Assembly: GCA_017163975.1 (NCBI GenBank)
Contig: JAFFSR010000240.1
Span: forward strand, 3,038,001 to 3,102,000
DNA length: 64,000 nt
Reading direction: 5' to 3'
From: Anastatus disparis
Lineage: Eukaryota > Arthropoda > Insecta > Hymenoptera > Eupelmidae
Part shown: in pieces, positions 22,913 through 33,181 of the stretch
Position numbering within the stretch: position 1 is the first letter of the stretch
Layout: each line of letters begins with the position of its first letter
Translations under genes and position numbers: made by a program
The notes under the pieces: generated by a model
The model's database searches: none
The model's input: the letters and a program-made list of their open reading frames with translations, nothing else
Told to the model about the DNA's origin: nothing

Positions 22913-23690
22913 GATGTAAAATGCAATTATGACATGTTAAAATGTGGAAAAGAGATTACGGAGAGAGTTGTTCAACAAGCTCTTTAACCCATCATTGACC
23001 CATCTAAAGAGATTACTTGTGAAAAAAGAGAAAAAGAAGAACACTCATTCGCGAAGAACACGAAATTATTCTACCTGAAGTTAAAAAATTTGCGTCCGAT
23101 GAAGCATTGGAGAATACTATACAAAATTATTCCTCGCATTCTCTCAAGACCTCGTTTGAATCTGCTAGCGAAGATTTTACGGAAAATTTATAATATAGCG
23201 AATTGGATAAAGTTTATGGTGTACTTAAGGAAGGTGATAATCTTTCTCTCGGTAATACGCCAATATATATTGAAAAAACTTATGTGGAATTAGGAACTGA
23301 AAAGTTCCCGAAAATTCGAGGATTGTATGAATTCTTCGTTGGCAAGCAACCATATAAAAAATTAGTAACTACAAAAGACAAATGCTCATAAAAAACGTTT
23401 CAGAAATGATGAAGGAATTCGTTCGCATACTAGTAAAAAGTTTGACAATATTATAGCTTATCTATTTTCCGGTAAAAATGGAGGTTCGCTGCCTAGATAT
23501 AAAATTGCGAGGAAAAATACCAAGTTTAATTATATCTACTAGGATGATCCAAAAGAGCTAGTTGATTGACTTCGTTTACTAGTTGCTGAGAAAGCAGCTG
23601 GTAATCTTGGTCATACTAACGAAATTTAATTCATCATCGAAGAGTTACGTGAAGCTGGCTATATATATTCAGCTGCAAGTTAAAATTCGT
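22905..23690 (+). pseudogene. Polinton conserved protein of unknown function
   Basis: Broken frames give a charged, helix-rich first part (QARNDVKCNYDMLKCGKEI), then SELDKVYGVLKEGDNLSLGN, PKIRGLYEFFVGKQPYKKL, NIIAYLFSGKNGGSLP, DDPKELVD followed by LRLLVAEKAAGN, and IIEELREAGYIY. The combination of a PIRGLYE-like box and a DDPxELVDxLRLL box recurs next to the integrase in invertebrate Polintons as I know them. Its role is not established. At least four frame breaks. Confidence 0.55.
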
Positions 23691-23702
23691 TACATTATCA
23701 AA

Positions 23703-23830
23703 ATGAGCGTTAACGTATTCGGACGTAATCTTAAACAAAGCGAGGGTAATCGAACCTCCAGGAATTGGCTATAAACTGACAAAAGATGGACGAATTGCGA
23801 GAATTAGGCAATCATTAACTCTGTGACCAT
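23703..23830 (+). pseudogene. Polinton small protein fragment
   Basis: MSVNVFGRNLKQSEGN is followed, after a one-base shift, by PPGIGYKLTKDGR. A small protein with an N-terminal FGRxLK box and a PPGIGxKLTxDG box is commonly found near integrase genes of Polintons. The fragment ends about 40 residues in. Confidence 0.45.
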
Positions 23831-24672
23831 GAAACACAAAAGAGTTGTAGAAGAGCTTTATAGACCTGCCAGATGTCGCTATCCCCGTCGAAAATTTGAT
23901 GTGCCAAGTTGAGATGAGACTAAGCAAGCTGATCTTGTGGAAATGCAACCTTATTCTCGAGAGAACAAAGGCTACAAATAAATGCTTACGATCATAGACA
24001 TTTTTCCCAAATATGCGTCGGCAGTCCCAATTGAAAAAAAAATTGGCGTAGAAGTCTCTGCAGCAATGAAATCTGTATTGACAAAAGGCAGAGTGCCTAA
24101 GAATCTTCACACCGATAGAGGCCAAGAATTCTATAATTTGGATTTCCAAAAACTGATACACAAGTACAAAATTAATTTATACTCAACGTACAGCAATCTG
24201 AAGGCATCGAACTGCGAAGCTTCCAATCGCACTTTAAAAAATTTTATGTAGAAAAAGTTCAGTTTAAGTGGTAGCTATAAATGGATTGATATCTTACCTG
24301 ATCTGATAAAATCATACAACAATACAAAACATCGAAGTTTGGTGTTAAACCAAAAGATGTTACAGTTGTCAATAAATCTCAGTTTCGCGCACGATTTACT
24401 CAAAAAGTTGTGAGAAAAAAAGTAAAATTCACGATTGGTGACAAAGTGCGAGTTAGCAAGTTGAAACAAGTATTCAAAAAATGATACACACCTAATTGGT
24501 CTGCCGAAATATTTACGATTGAAAAAGTTAAAGCAGCGGAGCCAACTACGTATCGTTTCAAAGACTATCAGGATCAACCAATCACTGGTGGCTTCCACGA
24601 AGAAGAATTTCAGAAATTGAAGTATCCAGACGTCTATCTTGTAGAAATAATTCTCAAGAGACGTGGTAATTA
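23819..24672 (+). pseudogene. Polinton A retroviral-type integrase
   Basis: Pieces in order: ELYRPARCRYPRRKF, QADLVEMQPYSRENKGYK (first catalytic Asp, 23921-23950), then after a stop MLTIIDIFPKYA, LHTDRGQEFYN (second Asp), NCEASNRTLKNF (third acidic residue), and a C-terminal DNA-binding part with TIGDKVRVSKLKQ and TYRFKDYQDQPITGGFHEEE. This is the DDE integrase that inserts Polintons. At least three stops or frameshifts. It lies between the small conserved proteins and the IAP gene. Confidence 0.8.
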
Positions 24673-24714
24673 AGTATATGCAAAGTGGCTCGGATTTGAT
24701 AGTATACATAATAG

Positions 24715-25139
24715 ATGGATCGACAAAACATCAGTCCAATAAATACTCATATGGAGCAAAGTCGTCTTGATAGTTTTAAAAACTGACCTTTGACTTTTTG
24801 AAACTCAAAGACTTAGCCACCGCAGGATTTTACTATACATGTCAAATTGATAAAGTCCGTTGTTTTGAATGCTTCACAGAGATCTGTAGGTGGGAAATTG
24901 GTGAGGATCCATTATCAGAACATAAGAAATGGAATAGTCACTGCCGCTTCCTTCGAAATATACTTCCTATAGTTGGTTCTTTACAAAATAAATGTAAGAT
25001 TTGCTATGATAAAGGAATAGAGATAGCATTTTTACGATGCGGACATTATTGCTATTGTTATTAATGTGTTAGTAATGTAGAGCAATGTGCAATCTGAAGA
25101 AGAAATATTAAGTTCAGAGAAAGGATATTTATACCTTAA
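24715..25139 (+). pseudogene. IAP-like cargo gene (BIR plus RING) in Polinton A
   Basis: The frame starting MDRQNISPINTHMEQSRLDS leads, after a premature stop and a one-base shift near 24790-24800, into a BIR domain: LKDLATAGFYYT, VRCFECF (C-x2-C), then H and C at the spacing of HKKWNSHC. A C-terminal RING follows, with CKICYDKG, LRCGHYCYC and a final pair in which one Cys codon is now TGA. IAPs block caspases through BIR and ubiquitinate through RING. Anti-apoptotic genes are known cargo of insect large DNA viruses. Here it follows the integrase on the same strand by about 40 bp. It is inactive as read. Confidence 0.75.
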
Positions 25140-25149
25140 GCGCTACAAA

Positions 25150-25612
25150 CAAAAAAAAAATTTGTTTTTAAAAAGTAGTGGGAGCTCCAATCTTCGCTCC
25201 CATTTCTGAGGAATCAAGAATAAAGTACAATCAAGAATCACCACTTATGAACCCCTTACTCTGAGTAATCGAAGTAGGAGGTGCACCCATGACTAGTTTA
25301 CATCGCCGTTGACTTCCACGCCCCTAAGCAAAGGAAAACATGAGACTACTTTTGGTCTCGCCCAAATAATTCACAAACAAATTGTATTGTTGAATGACAT
25401 CCAATAACTTGTAATAGAAGTTCTCATCTTTCTCTAAGGTGAGAGAAACTCGAGTTGGGAGAAAAATGCGGAGTTTACCATCTCAATCCGCAACAAAATG
25501 GTCACCATACCGTGTTTTGACGGATTTAAGTTCAGTCACCATGTAGTCATAATTTTTCTCCAATTTAGCTGTGCAATCTCATTCAATTGAGCAAGATCCA
25601 TTTAAAAATTAA
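25150..25612 (-). pseudogene. Polinton A small unknown protein
   Basis: The minus strand gives MDLAQLNEIAQLN, then in another frame TELKSVKTRYGDHFVAD, a stop, DGKLRIFLPTRVSLTL and DVIQQYNLFVNYLGETKSS. The TRYG...LPTR arrangement recurs in proteins of insect Polintons, but I know no function for it. One frameshift and one stop. It lies just downstream of polB on the same strand. Confidence 0.45.
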
Positions 25613-25689
25613 ATAAATTTTCTAAGTTCTCTAGAGTATAAAAATTTAAAAGAATAAAAAATTTTAACTTACCTTAATTTTTCTCTTGA

Positions 25690-26889
25690 TGAAATTTTCA
25701 AGTCCTTTATCAAAAATATCTAGTCTATCTTGTTCTTTTTTTCTTTGCAGGTGGTTCGTCACATGAAGGAATGACTTCTTCGAGCTCGTCACGTTCTATA
25801 ATTAGCAATCTCCCCTCTACTCGAGCCGCCACAATCTCCTTTTCTTGACTCATTGGAGCTGAGTGAAACCTTATTCTGTTCCTCTGTTCTAACGACATGG
25901 TGTCTTGATCGAATGTTGAACTGTTGACAAGCTATGGTTTTTTGTTCAAACAGGCAACGTTGATAGTCATCGAACTGAGTGATGTTCTTCACGACCGCGG
26001 CTTTGACTCCTTTGGGCTTCTTGATGGGGTTCACATTCTGAATTTTAACGCAACACATCTTGCTTCTCAAGCCAATGAATTCTTTCATGATTTTGCCATT
26101 TCACTCGTCTTTTATTACACCGATGACTTTTTTATTGACGCGAGGCATACCAAACTGATTGTCTTCGGCATAATTTGACGTATCAAACCTTACGATGTCC
26201 TCTTTTATCATTTCTTACACGTTCTGACCTGTCACTTCGTATACTAAACTATTGGTATCAGTGTAGAGGAGTTTACACTTGTTATCGAGACGATTCAACA
26301 TGTATGAATAATTGAAATCCTACACACATGTCTTTGGGAGATCCAGAACACTGAGGCTAACGTACGACGGCTCTTTGATGCTGATTTCCGTTCTAACAAA
26401 CTGTATTACGACCAGATTCTCATCAAAGATGCTCCGACTATGAAAAATGGGCTTAGCTATCAAGGCTTCAGCTCCGTAGTGTCCTTCATACTTGCTCACA
26501 AGCTCAATATCCACATGCTTGCGCTCATTTTCCATAGTCTTTCCATAGACTAAATTAATAAAAAGTTTAAAGAAGAGTTTTTCGAACTCATTCTTGGCTT
26601 GCTTTCTCTTCTCAGTATTCAAGTCTACGTAAGACTTGAGCTATGGTCTTTATTCGAAACGTAAGGCTCTGTGAATCTTCGTAAGTACCAACCCATTACG
26701 AAGTGCTTGTTTTAAAGCCTGAAAATGAATTACATATCGCACTTTTTCATGGAGGATGGTCATCAATTTCTTCTGATTTGAGCTTGGAGCAGCCCTATGT
26801 TTTGGGTTATCACATCCAATCTTTCGGGGTGTACTTCCCATTCAAACCCTCCATAAGATAATGAGTGCGTCATGATCCATCCATAGAGA
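25690..26889 (-). pseudogene. Polinton A DNA polymerase B, C-terminal palm part
   Basis: This is a protein-primed family B polymerase. Visible are a segment like KKLMTILHEKVRYVIHF, motif B FFKLFINLVYGKTMEN near 26565, a connecting stretch ending SLSVLDLPKT, motif C read as YTDTNS near 26255, and a C-terminal part with KEFIGLRSKM and KPKGVKAAVVKN. Motif C normally has two Asp residues; the second is Asn here, which should abolish catalysis even apart from frameshifts. Upstream (towards higher coordinates) the gene is interrupted at 26890 by the 3.3-kb transposon. Confidence 0.85.
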
Positions 26890-27572
26890 TTACACAGGCC
26901 AACATGGTTTTGTTGTCAAAAAGTGGAGGGTCATTTCCGAAGTAATTTTTTGCGTAGAATCCGAATCCGGGGTCCGAATTGCTCTATCACGTCAGGATTT
27001 TGAGATATTTGAGGTTTTTTACCCAAAAAATGGCGTTTTTGGCTACTTTTGAGGTTATGTACAGAAGAGACAAAATTTTTTGGGAGTTTTTTTCTAGTTG
27101 CATCTTATAGCACCACTCTTCCTCTTTAATTTAAGAGTCGCAGAGTTCAATTACGATTTTTCTACACCAAGTTACGCCAATTTGAAATTACGAGCGGGAG
27201 TCCCTTCGCCAATATTAAAACATGTTTTCTTTTTAATTTTGCCCCGTCTCACTTTGGAATTCCTTTAAGCATACATTTCTTTAGTGTGAATCATTTAGTA
27301 TAATTTTGCCCCGTCTCATTGATATACAATTTTTTATTATTTGTACAAAAAAGACCATTTGTATTGATTCTGTATTTATTGTAATCGCAAATAAATCATT
27401 TTTTTAATAACATTTTAAGCAACAATTTACTAGATAGCTCTTAATTGTTCGTTCATGGTGCCTTATTTTTTGGAAAAAATTTTGTGAATATTTGTATTTG
27501 ATCTGTTGGTTAACAACTCGCTGGAGGTATAAAGTATTAAATTAAATATTCTAACTGTTGATCATTTCAATA

Positions 27573-29258
27573 ATGACCTCGCGTAAGTGTTTAAATAATC
27601 CTGACAGCTTTTGCTACATTTGTAGTCGCTTCGTGTTCGCAAAAAATCAATGAAACGATAAAAATATTTTATCTTAATTACTTCAATATTTCGATAACTA
27701 ATCAGGATAAGTCTTGGGTTCCACATACGGCTTGTAAATCATGTGTTGAAACATTAAGACGTTGGTATAATGCCCATAAAGAAGTAACACCAATGCCTTT
27801 CAAAACTCCTGCAATTTGGTGTGAACCTGTTAGCCACAATGAATGTTATTTCTGTTTAACCAAAACATTTGGATATAATATTAAAAATGCTTGTAATATA
27901 AAATATCCGAATGTAGCAAGCGTAACGAAGCCTATTCCTTTTGCATCTGGTGATGTTCCTCCAAGCCCTCCATTTGTAAGAATAAATGTTGAAGACCATA
28001 CAGTCTGTGACGATATTAAAAATCAGGATTTTGAAGACATCGAATCAACCTCAGATGCTCCTATTTTATTTGATCAGGCTTCTTTAAATGATTTAGTCAG
28101 AGATTTAGGCTTGTCGAAAGAAAAATCTGAGTTGTTAGGATCAAGACTTCAAGAGAAACACCTTCTTGCTCCAGGAACTACTTTTAGTTGGTATCGTAAT
28201 CGAGAGAAGGAATTAGTTGAGTATTATTCTGCATGTGATGAATATGTTTTTGTAATGATGTTAAAGGCTTAATTGAAAAATTAGAACTTCCTTATGATAC
28301 TGATCAATGGAGATTGTTTATTGATTCCTCAAAAACAAGTTTGAAAGCAGTTTTATTGCATAACTCAAATAAATATGCGTCAATACCTATTGCTCATTCT
28401 GTACACCTAAAGGAATCATATGAAAATGTAGAAACTATTCTTAAAGCAATAAAATATGAACAGCATAAATGGGAAGTATGCGGAGACTTAAAAATGGTTT
28501 CAATGCTGCTTGGACAACAATTGGGTTATACAAAATATCCGTGCTTTATATGTTTGTGGGATAGCAGAGATAGAGTTAAGCATTACGTTACAAAGGATTG
28601 GCCTCTTCGTAAAACTTTAAAACCTGGAGATCCCAACATTATTCAACAACCGTTAATTGACTCTAAAAAAGTTTTGTTGCCTCCGCTTCATATAAAATTA
28701 GGATTAATGAAGCAATTTGTAAAGGCTCTTGATACCGATGGTGCATTATTTCAATATCTTAGAGATAAATTCCCTTATTTAAGTGAGGCGAAGATAAAAG
28801 AAGGAATATTTGTTGGACCACAAATATGAGAATTAATGAAAACAACAGAGGTTGAACAGGTTATGACAAATGTAGAAAAAGAAGCCTGGATTAGCTTTAA
28901 AAAAGTTGTTAAAGGATTTTTGGGTAATAATAAAGTTAGTGATTACAAAGAAATAGTTGACGATATGATTGAAAAATTTCAGAATTTAGGTTGCAATATG
29001 AGCGTAAAATTGCATTATTTACACTCTCATTTAGAATGGTTTCCAGAAAATCTAGGTGCCGTAAGCGAAGAGCAAGGTGAGCGATCTCATCAGGACCTCA
29101 AAGAAATGGAAAGACGTTATCAGGGTAAATGGTCTCCAACAATGTTAGCGGACTATTGCTGGTGTCTTCAACGAGATGAGCTAAATGTTCGTCATAAAAG
29201 ACGGTCTGGGTCAAGATCTTTACTAGATCAAAAAAAAAGATTTCATAAGTTAAACTGA
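27573..29258 (+). pseudogene. uncharacterised protein of the 3.3-kb transposon, broken
   Basis: ATG at 27573 gives MTSRKCLNNPDSFCYIC with zinc-finger-like cysteines, broken soon after. In other frames follow WVPHTACKSCVETLRRWYN, IWCEPVSHNECYFC, then FIDSSKTSLKAVLLHNSN, SIPIAHSVHLKESYE, YTKYPCFICLWDSRDR, LPPLHIKLGLMKQFVKALD, and a last part with SEEQGERSHQDLKEMERRYQ and MLADYCWCLQRDE. A family with these boxes is common and unnamed in invertebrate genomes. Its length (about 560 residues), Cys pairs and position inside long TIRs suggest a transposase-like role, which is inference. At least three frame breaks. Confidence 0.7.
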
Positions 29259-29268
29259 AATAGTTTCT

Positions 29269-29514
29269 AATCGTGAGAGGCGAGGGAACTCACGTAAATT
29301 AAGCGCCCCAATCATGAGAGGCGAGGGGACTCACGTAAATTAAGCACCCCGATCGTGAGAGGCGAGGGGACTCACGTAAATTAAGCACCCCGATCGTGAG
29401 AGGCGAGGGGACTCACGTAAATTAAGCACCCCGATCGTGAGAGGCGAGGGGACTCACGTAAATTAAGCACCCCGATCGTGAGAGGCGAGGGGACTCACGT
29501 AAATCCAGCACCCC
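29269..29514. repeat. 41-bp minisatellite, six units
   Basis: The unit GATCGTGAGAGGCGAGGGGA plus CTCACGTAAATTAAGCACCCC is repeated six times. Units 3 to 5 are identical, and the outer ones carry one to three changes. It lies a few bases after the transposon ORF. Each unit contains GTGAG...CTCAC, so single-stranded forms could fold. Confidence 0.95.
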
Positions 29515-30953
29515 AAAGGGAACAGATTTTACTACGTCCACGTCGTTGTTCCTGGGTAATGCTAAATGTAAAAAAAGTTTAACTTGAAATGCACTTGAAG
29601 ATCAAGCTGAAGGTCAAATTCAATGTCACGATACCTGTGTAAATATAAATTACTATAATGTATTATGTTTATCGTAACAACAAAAGTTATTAGATAGCAA
29701 AAAATGAAAATATGTTTCATATTTGCAATGTTTTTTGAAAATTTTTATACGCCATTTTGAATCCGCCATCTTGAATTTGAAAATTTTAATATCTCAACTT
29801 CATATTCGTAATCAGTAACCCCAAAAATCCCCAAGTAAAAATTTTGAAGAAAAAATACCCAGTACACAAATGTCTGCCTCAACGTATTCAATGCAAATGG
29901 TCATGCAATTAATAGGACATATCTCGTAATTTCAAATTGGCGTAACTTGGTGTAGAAAAATCGTAATTGAACTCTGCGACTCTTAAATTAAAGAGGAAGA
30001 GTAGTGCTATAAGATGCAACTAAAAAAAAACTCCCAAAAAATTTTGTCTCTTCTGTACATAACCTCAAAAGTAGCCAAAAACGCCATTTTTTGGGTAAAA
30101 AACCTCAAATATCTCAAAATCCTGACGTGATAGAGCAATTCGGACCCCGGATTCGGATTCTACGGAAAAAATTACTTCGGAAATGACCCTCCATTTTCCA
30201 ACAACTTCCATGACCCCAATATTTGTAGGCCTGTGTTATTGACGTCATAGCACATTAAATACTTGGACTCTTCATCTATAATCCTCTTCCATGTGTTCAT
30301 TAATCATTTTAGCATAGCGATTACAGCACTGACTTAAACCGTCTCTGATGTCTCGCTCTACAAACATGAGCATGTCAATGTCTATAAAAAGTTCAAGCTG
30401 AATCTTTGTATGTTTCATATGGCGTGGTCTCCCAAGTTAGTCCAGGCGTGGTGAAATAATGAGCTGGATTTAGCCCACAGGCTTCTATGCAAGTCGAGCG
30501 GAAATGCTTGAATGCATCAGCGAAGAGGAGAAGATCGGTCTTGAGATAAAAATCAGAGTATTTGCCCAGTATCTCAATATTGAAAGTGTTCCATACATTC
30601 TGCGCATTTTTGTACTCACTATCGGTAATCTCACAATCCATGAGTTTACAATAGAAGGCCTCTTCGAATTCCTTTGTAATGATATTTAATTTACTCAAAT
30701 AAGATGCGAGCTTCTCAAGAGAGGATGTCATAAAGCGGAATGAATCTGAAGTTGATCTCACTTTCCTCGATATACTTTACGAACGAGATGTGACATTCTT
30801 TATTTTCAGGAAAAAGACTCACTAGTCCCTTAAAATCTTCATCTGTTGCAATCTCTTTAATAATAAAGTCCTATTAGATTGTAAAATACAATAGGAACAA
30901 ATCTTGAATCTTCGTAATTAATGTTACAGGATTGATGCGCTGTTCCACAGAAT

Positions 30954-31020
30954 CTCAAAAAAGAGAGAGGAAGTAAAATTTAAAAAAATTTATAAATTTA
31001 CATAATAATGATAAACTTAC
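30954..31020 (-). other. candidate spliceosomal intron in Polinton A polB
   Basis: On the minus strand GGAAG is followed by GTAAGTTT and, 67 bases later, TTTTTTGAG precedes ATTCTGTGG. Splicing joins a conserved HCHLTGR end to FCGTAHQ in frame. The donor matches the consensus fully. Confidence 0.6.
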
Positions 31021-31749
31021 CTTCCAGTAAGATGACAGTGATCACCAACTTTGAAATCTTTATCCGTAGAAGACTTTCTACAGATATGACGGAAGGTTGC
31101 TCTTTCGAATACGAGATGCTCTCTATTCGTGAGGTTAAGAAGCATAAGGATTACTGTACGATTGTTCCAATTTACTTCTGACTTGATTTACTTCCGCTAC
31201 AAATTACTCAGCAGGAGTTGCATCATTTTCTTCGATTTGTCTGTAGCTTCTATACTCGGAATAAGTATTGTTATAGCTAACCTTGACATAGTATTCGATG
31301 CTGTATGCCTGATATTCTTAGAAAGCGCGCACATCATCTACTGATTTCAGAAGACATTCCACATCGGCATATACAACAATTGGTACTCTTTCATTATTCT
31401 TGTAATTTTCAAAATTTAGAATATTGTCTTTTTCGGAAGGAAGTTTAACTTTACATTTGTTAACTTTAACACAGTCAACTTCATGTTCTTTTAACTTCTC
31501 TTCCATTGTGAAAAAATGAAAACACCGTTCACAAATATGCGTCTTTGCTTAATTGTGAACATACCAATCGTGATAAATTCTTCATCCAAACGTAGTGAAA
31601 TTTTGGTACTCCGTCAAAATCATCAACTTCTACTTCTTCTTGTTGATCTTCTTCTTCATCAAAATACTTATCTTGTATGAGAAGAAGATTGACATGCTTT
31701 GCCTCCTTATTTGCTGTAAGATGACATGGTGATACGTCGTATTTTTCCC

Positions 31750-31815
31750 CTGAAAAAAAGTTGTAATCTTAAGTTAATTTTAAGTTAATTTTAATAATAT
31801 TTAAAAAGAATTTAC
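31750..31815 (-). other. candidate second intron in Polinton A polB
   Basis: The minus strand reads ATAA, then GTAAATTC, and ends TTTTTTTCAG before GGGGAAAAATACGAC. It is 66 bp with a good pyrimidine tract. The upstream exon frame is damaged, so the phase could not be verified. Confidence 0.45.
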
Positions 31816-32525
31816 TTATCTCTCTTTTTTATGATGAAAAGATTTATGCATACATCATTTTGATGTTCGAATTTCGGTATTTGCTTCGATGATACGGGAA
31901 ATTCGACTCCATTAAAATTAAGTTTCTTTTCGTATCGTTTCTATTTAGATACACGTTGCGGATTACTGTCTGCAGGATGTGATGTAGAAAGGATGGTCCA
32001 TTTAAAACAATGGTTATCCATATTTTACACATTGATGCAAGCTTTCTTCTTTTTCATAACTTCAAGTAAATCAATGTGAGAACCACCTCGTATAGGATTA
32101 GTTTATTTATATTCAAACTTGAACTTAATATTTGACGAATTGCCCAACCTGAGTCGCTTTCTTGAAACTCCTCCATCACAGTTTGAATAGATTTCACCGC
32201 ATTTAATTGAAACCACTTTTTTAAATCAGTGGTTTTAAAAATAGAACTATTTTTCGTGTTAAAATATTTAACCTCAACTGTTTCTATATCACTCTTCTGT
32301 AGAACGTATTCAGCTGCGAGTTCAACATTAATAGAGATGGCGTTATCTACACTGAAAGCATCTTTAAGTTTTTCTCGAATACTGGAAAAGCATCTTTCAT
32401 AAATGCTTCTAGTTCAGATGGCCGAGATTCGTGATCACGCCCGACAACATTTGAGAAGCAAAGGCTGATTGAAAATCCTTTCATTCTACACTTGGTTTTT
32501 GAATTTCAGCCTAAAGTTGACCACC

Positions 32526-32789
32526 TCACTTAATAAACTCTAAAAGCCTATCTCGAATGGTAAGAAGATGTCTTAGTGAAGTCTCATTATTTCGCTTTTC
32601 CGATCGTAATAGCGTTGATGCACTTAAAACATTTTGTAAATCTTTGGTTGCCTTTTTAACCAACTCTAGCCATCTTTTAATATCATCATAATCAGTTGTA
32701 GAGAATTTGCTTTTCGAAGGTTTAATTGGAAACGAAACAATAAAATTAATTCTTTCTGATTCAAGAAAACTTTTCTTTTTGTGATTCAA
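32526..32789 (-). CDS. hypothetical Polinton A-linked protein
   Basis: An 87-codon frame, helix-rich and charged (DDIKRWLELVKKATKDL, then LRHLLTIRDRLLEFIK). It has no ATG at its start, so it is either an internal exon or the 5' part of polB that follows on the same strand. I do not recognise the family. Confidence 0.35.
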   Translation of the reverse strand: MNHKKKSFLESERINFIVSFPIKPSKSKFSTTDYDDIKRWLELVKKATKDLQNVLSASTLLRSEKRNNETSLRHLLTIRDRLLEFIK

Positions 32790-33181
32790 GGTACGGTTTT
32801 CTCTTTATTTTTTGCTAAAATTATTAGTTTTTGCAAAAAATTAATTCTTTGATTAGAATAGAACAGAGATATGTGACCTCCTCTTAAATTAAAAAAATTA
32901 AGAAATAAATAATCTTTTTTGAATTTTTGTGAAAATTCAAGTTTTTAATTTTTTACATCATATTCAAGATCAGTGGTCCCAAAAACCTCGATTCGCAAAT
33001 TTTTTATAGCGAGGTGTCATAGTTACAATTTTTCAATCGGCAATATTGAATCCGTCATATTGCGTTTAGAAAAACCGATTAGTGATTCGTTTTGAGTAAT
33101 CCTCAAATCATAAATAATTATTGTAATATCAATATGTTTACTATAAAATTTATTTATAAACTATTGTTTTCCCTAATATAT

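Larger units (their letters stand above)
26893..30235. mobile_element. 3.3-kb long-TIR transposon with CACAG ends and TTA duplication
   Basis: Ends CACAGGCC and GGCCTGTG are flanked by TTA on both sides (26890-26892, 30236-30238). Inverted repeats of about 300 bp extend inward (GGAGGGTCATTTCCGAAG to GTAATTTCAAATTGG-type sequence), nearly identical except for small gaps near the tips. CACAG ends with 3-bp duplication suggest the CACTA/Mirage/Chapaev group, but the encoded protein is not a transposase I can name. Removing the element and one TTA leaves the polB frame intact. Confidence 0.8.
30239..32520 (-). pseudogene. Polinton A DNA polymerase B, N-terminal and exonuclease part
   Basis: From high to low coordinates the minus strand gives an N-terminal stretch with GRDHESRPSELEAF and MEEFQESDSGWAI, then FHYVWMKNLSRLV, ExoI VPIVVYADVECLL near 31370, zinc-like HCHLTGR and a following AHQSCN, then SFRFMTSSLEKLASYL, VWNTFNIEILGKYSDFYLKT and HYFTTPGLTW. 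This is the exonuclease and TPR1 side of a protein-primed polymerase. Two short GT-AG introns are likely (30954-31020 and 31750-31815). Stops and shifts occur elsewhere. The palm continues beyond the transposon at 26889. Confidence 0.8.
21100..32800. mobile_element. Polinton/Maverick A, degraded
   Basis: Genes for an adenain-like protease, PLA2-like capsid-associated region, FtsK/HerA-type packaging ATPase, retroviral-type integrase and protein-primed DNA polymerase B occur together, which defines a Polinton/Maverick (adintovirus-like) element. Protease, PLA2 region and polymerase are on minus; ATPase, integrase and an IAP cargo gene are on plus. Every gene carries stops or frameshifts. Terminal inverted repeats could not be located, so the borders are approximate. 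A 3.3-kb transposon sits inside polB. Confidence 0.85.

Noticed and set aside
29269..29514. CRISPR-like array of direct repeats
   Set aside because: The 41-bp units abut directly with no spacers, and the context is a eukaryotic transposon, so it is a minisatellite.
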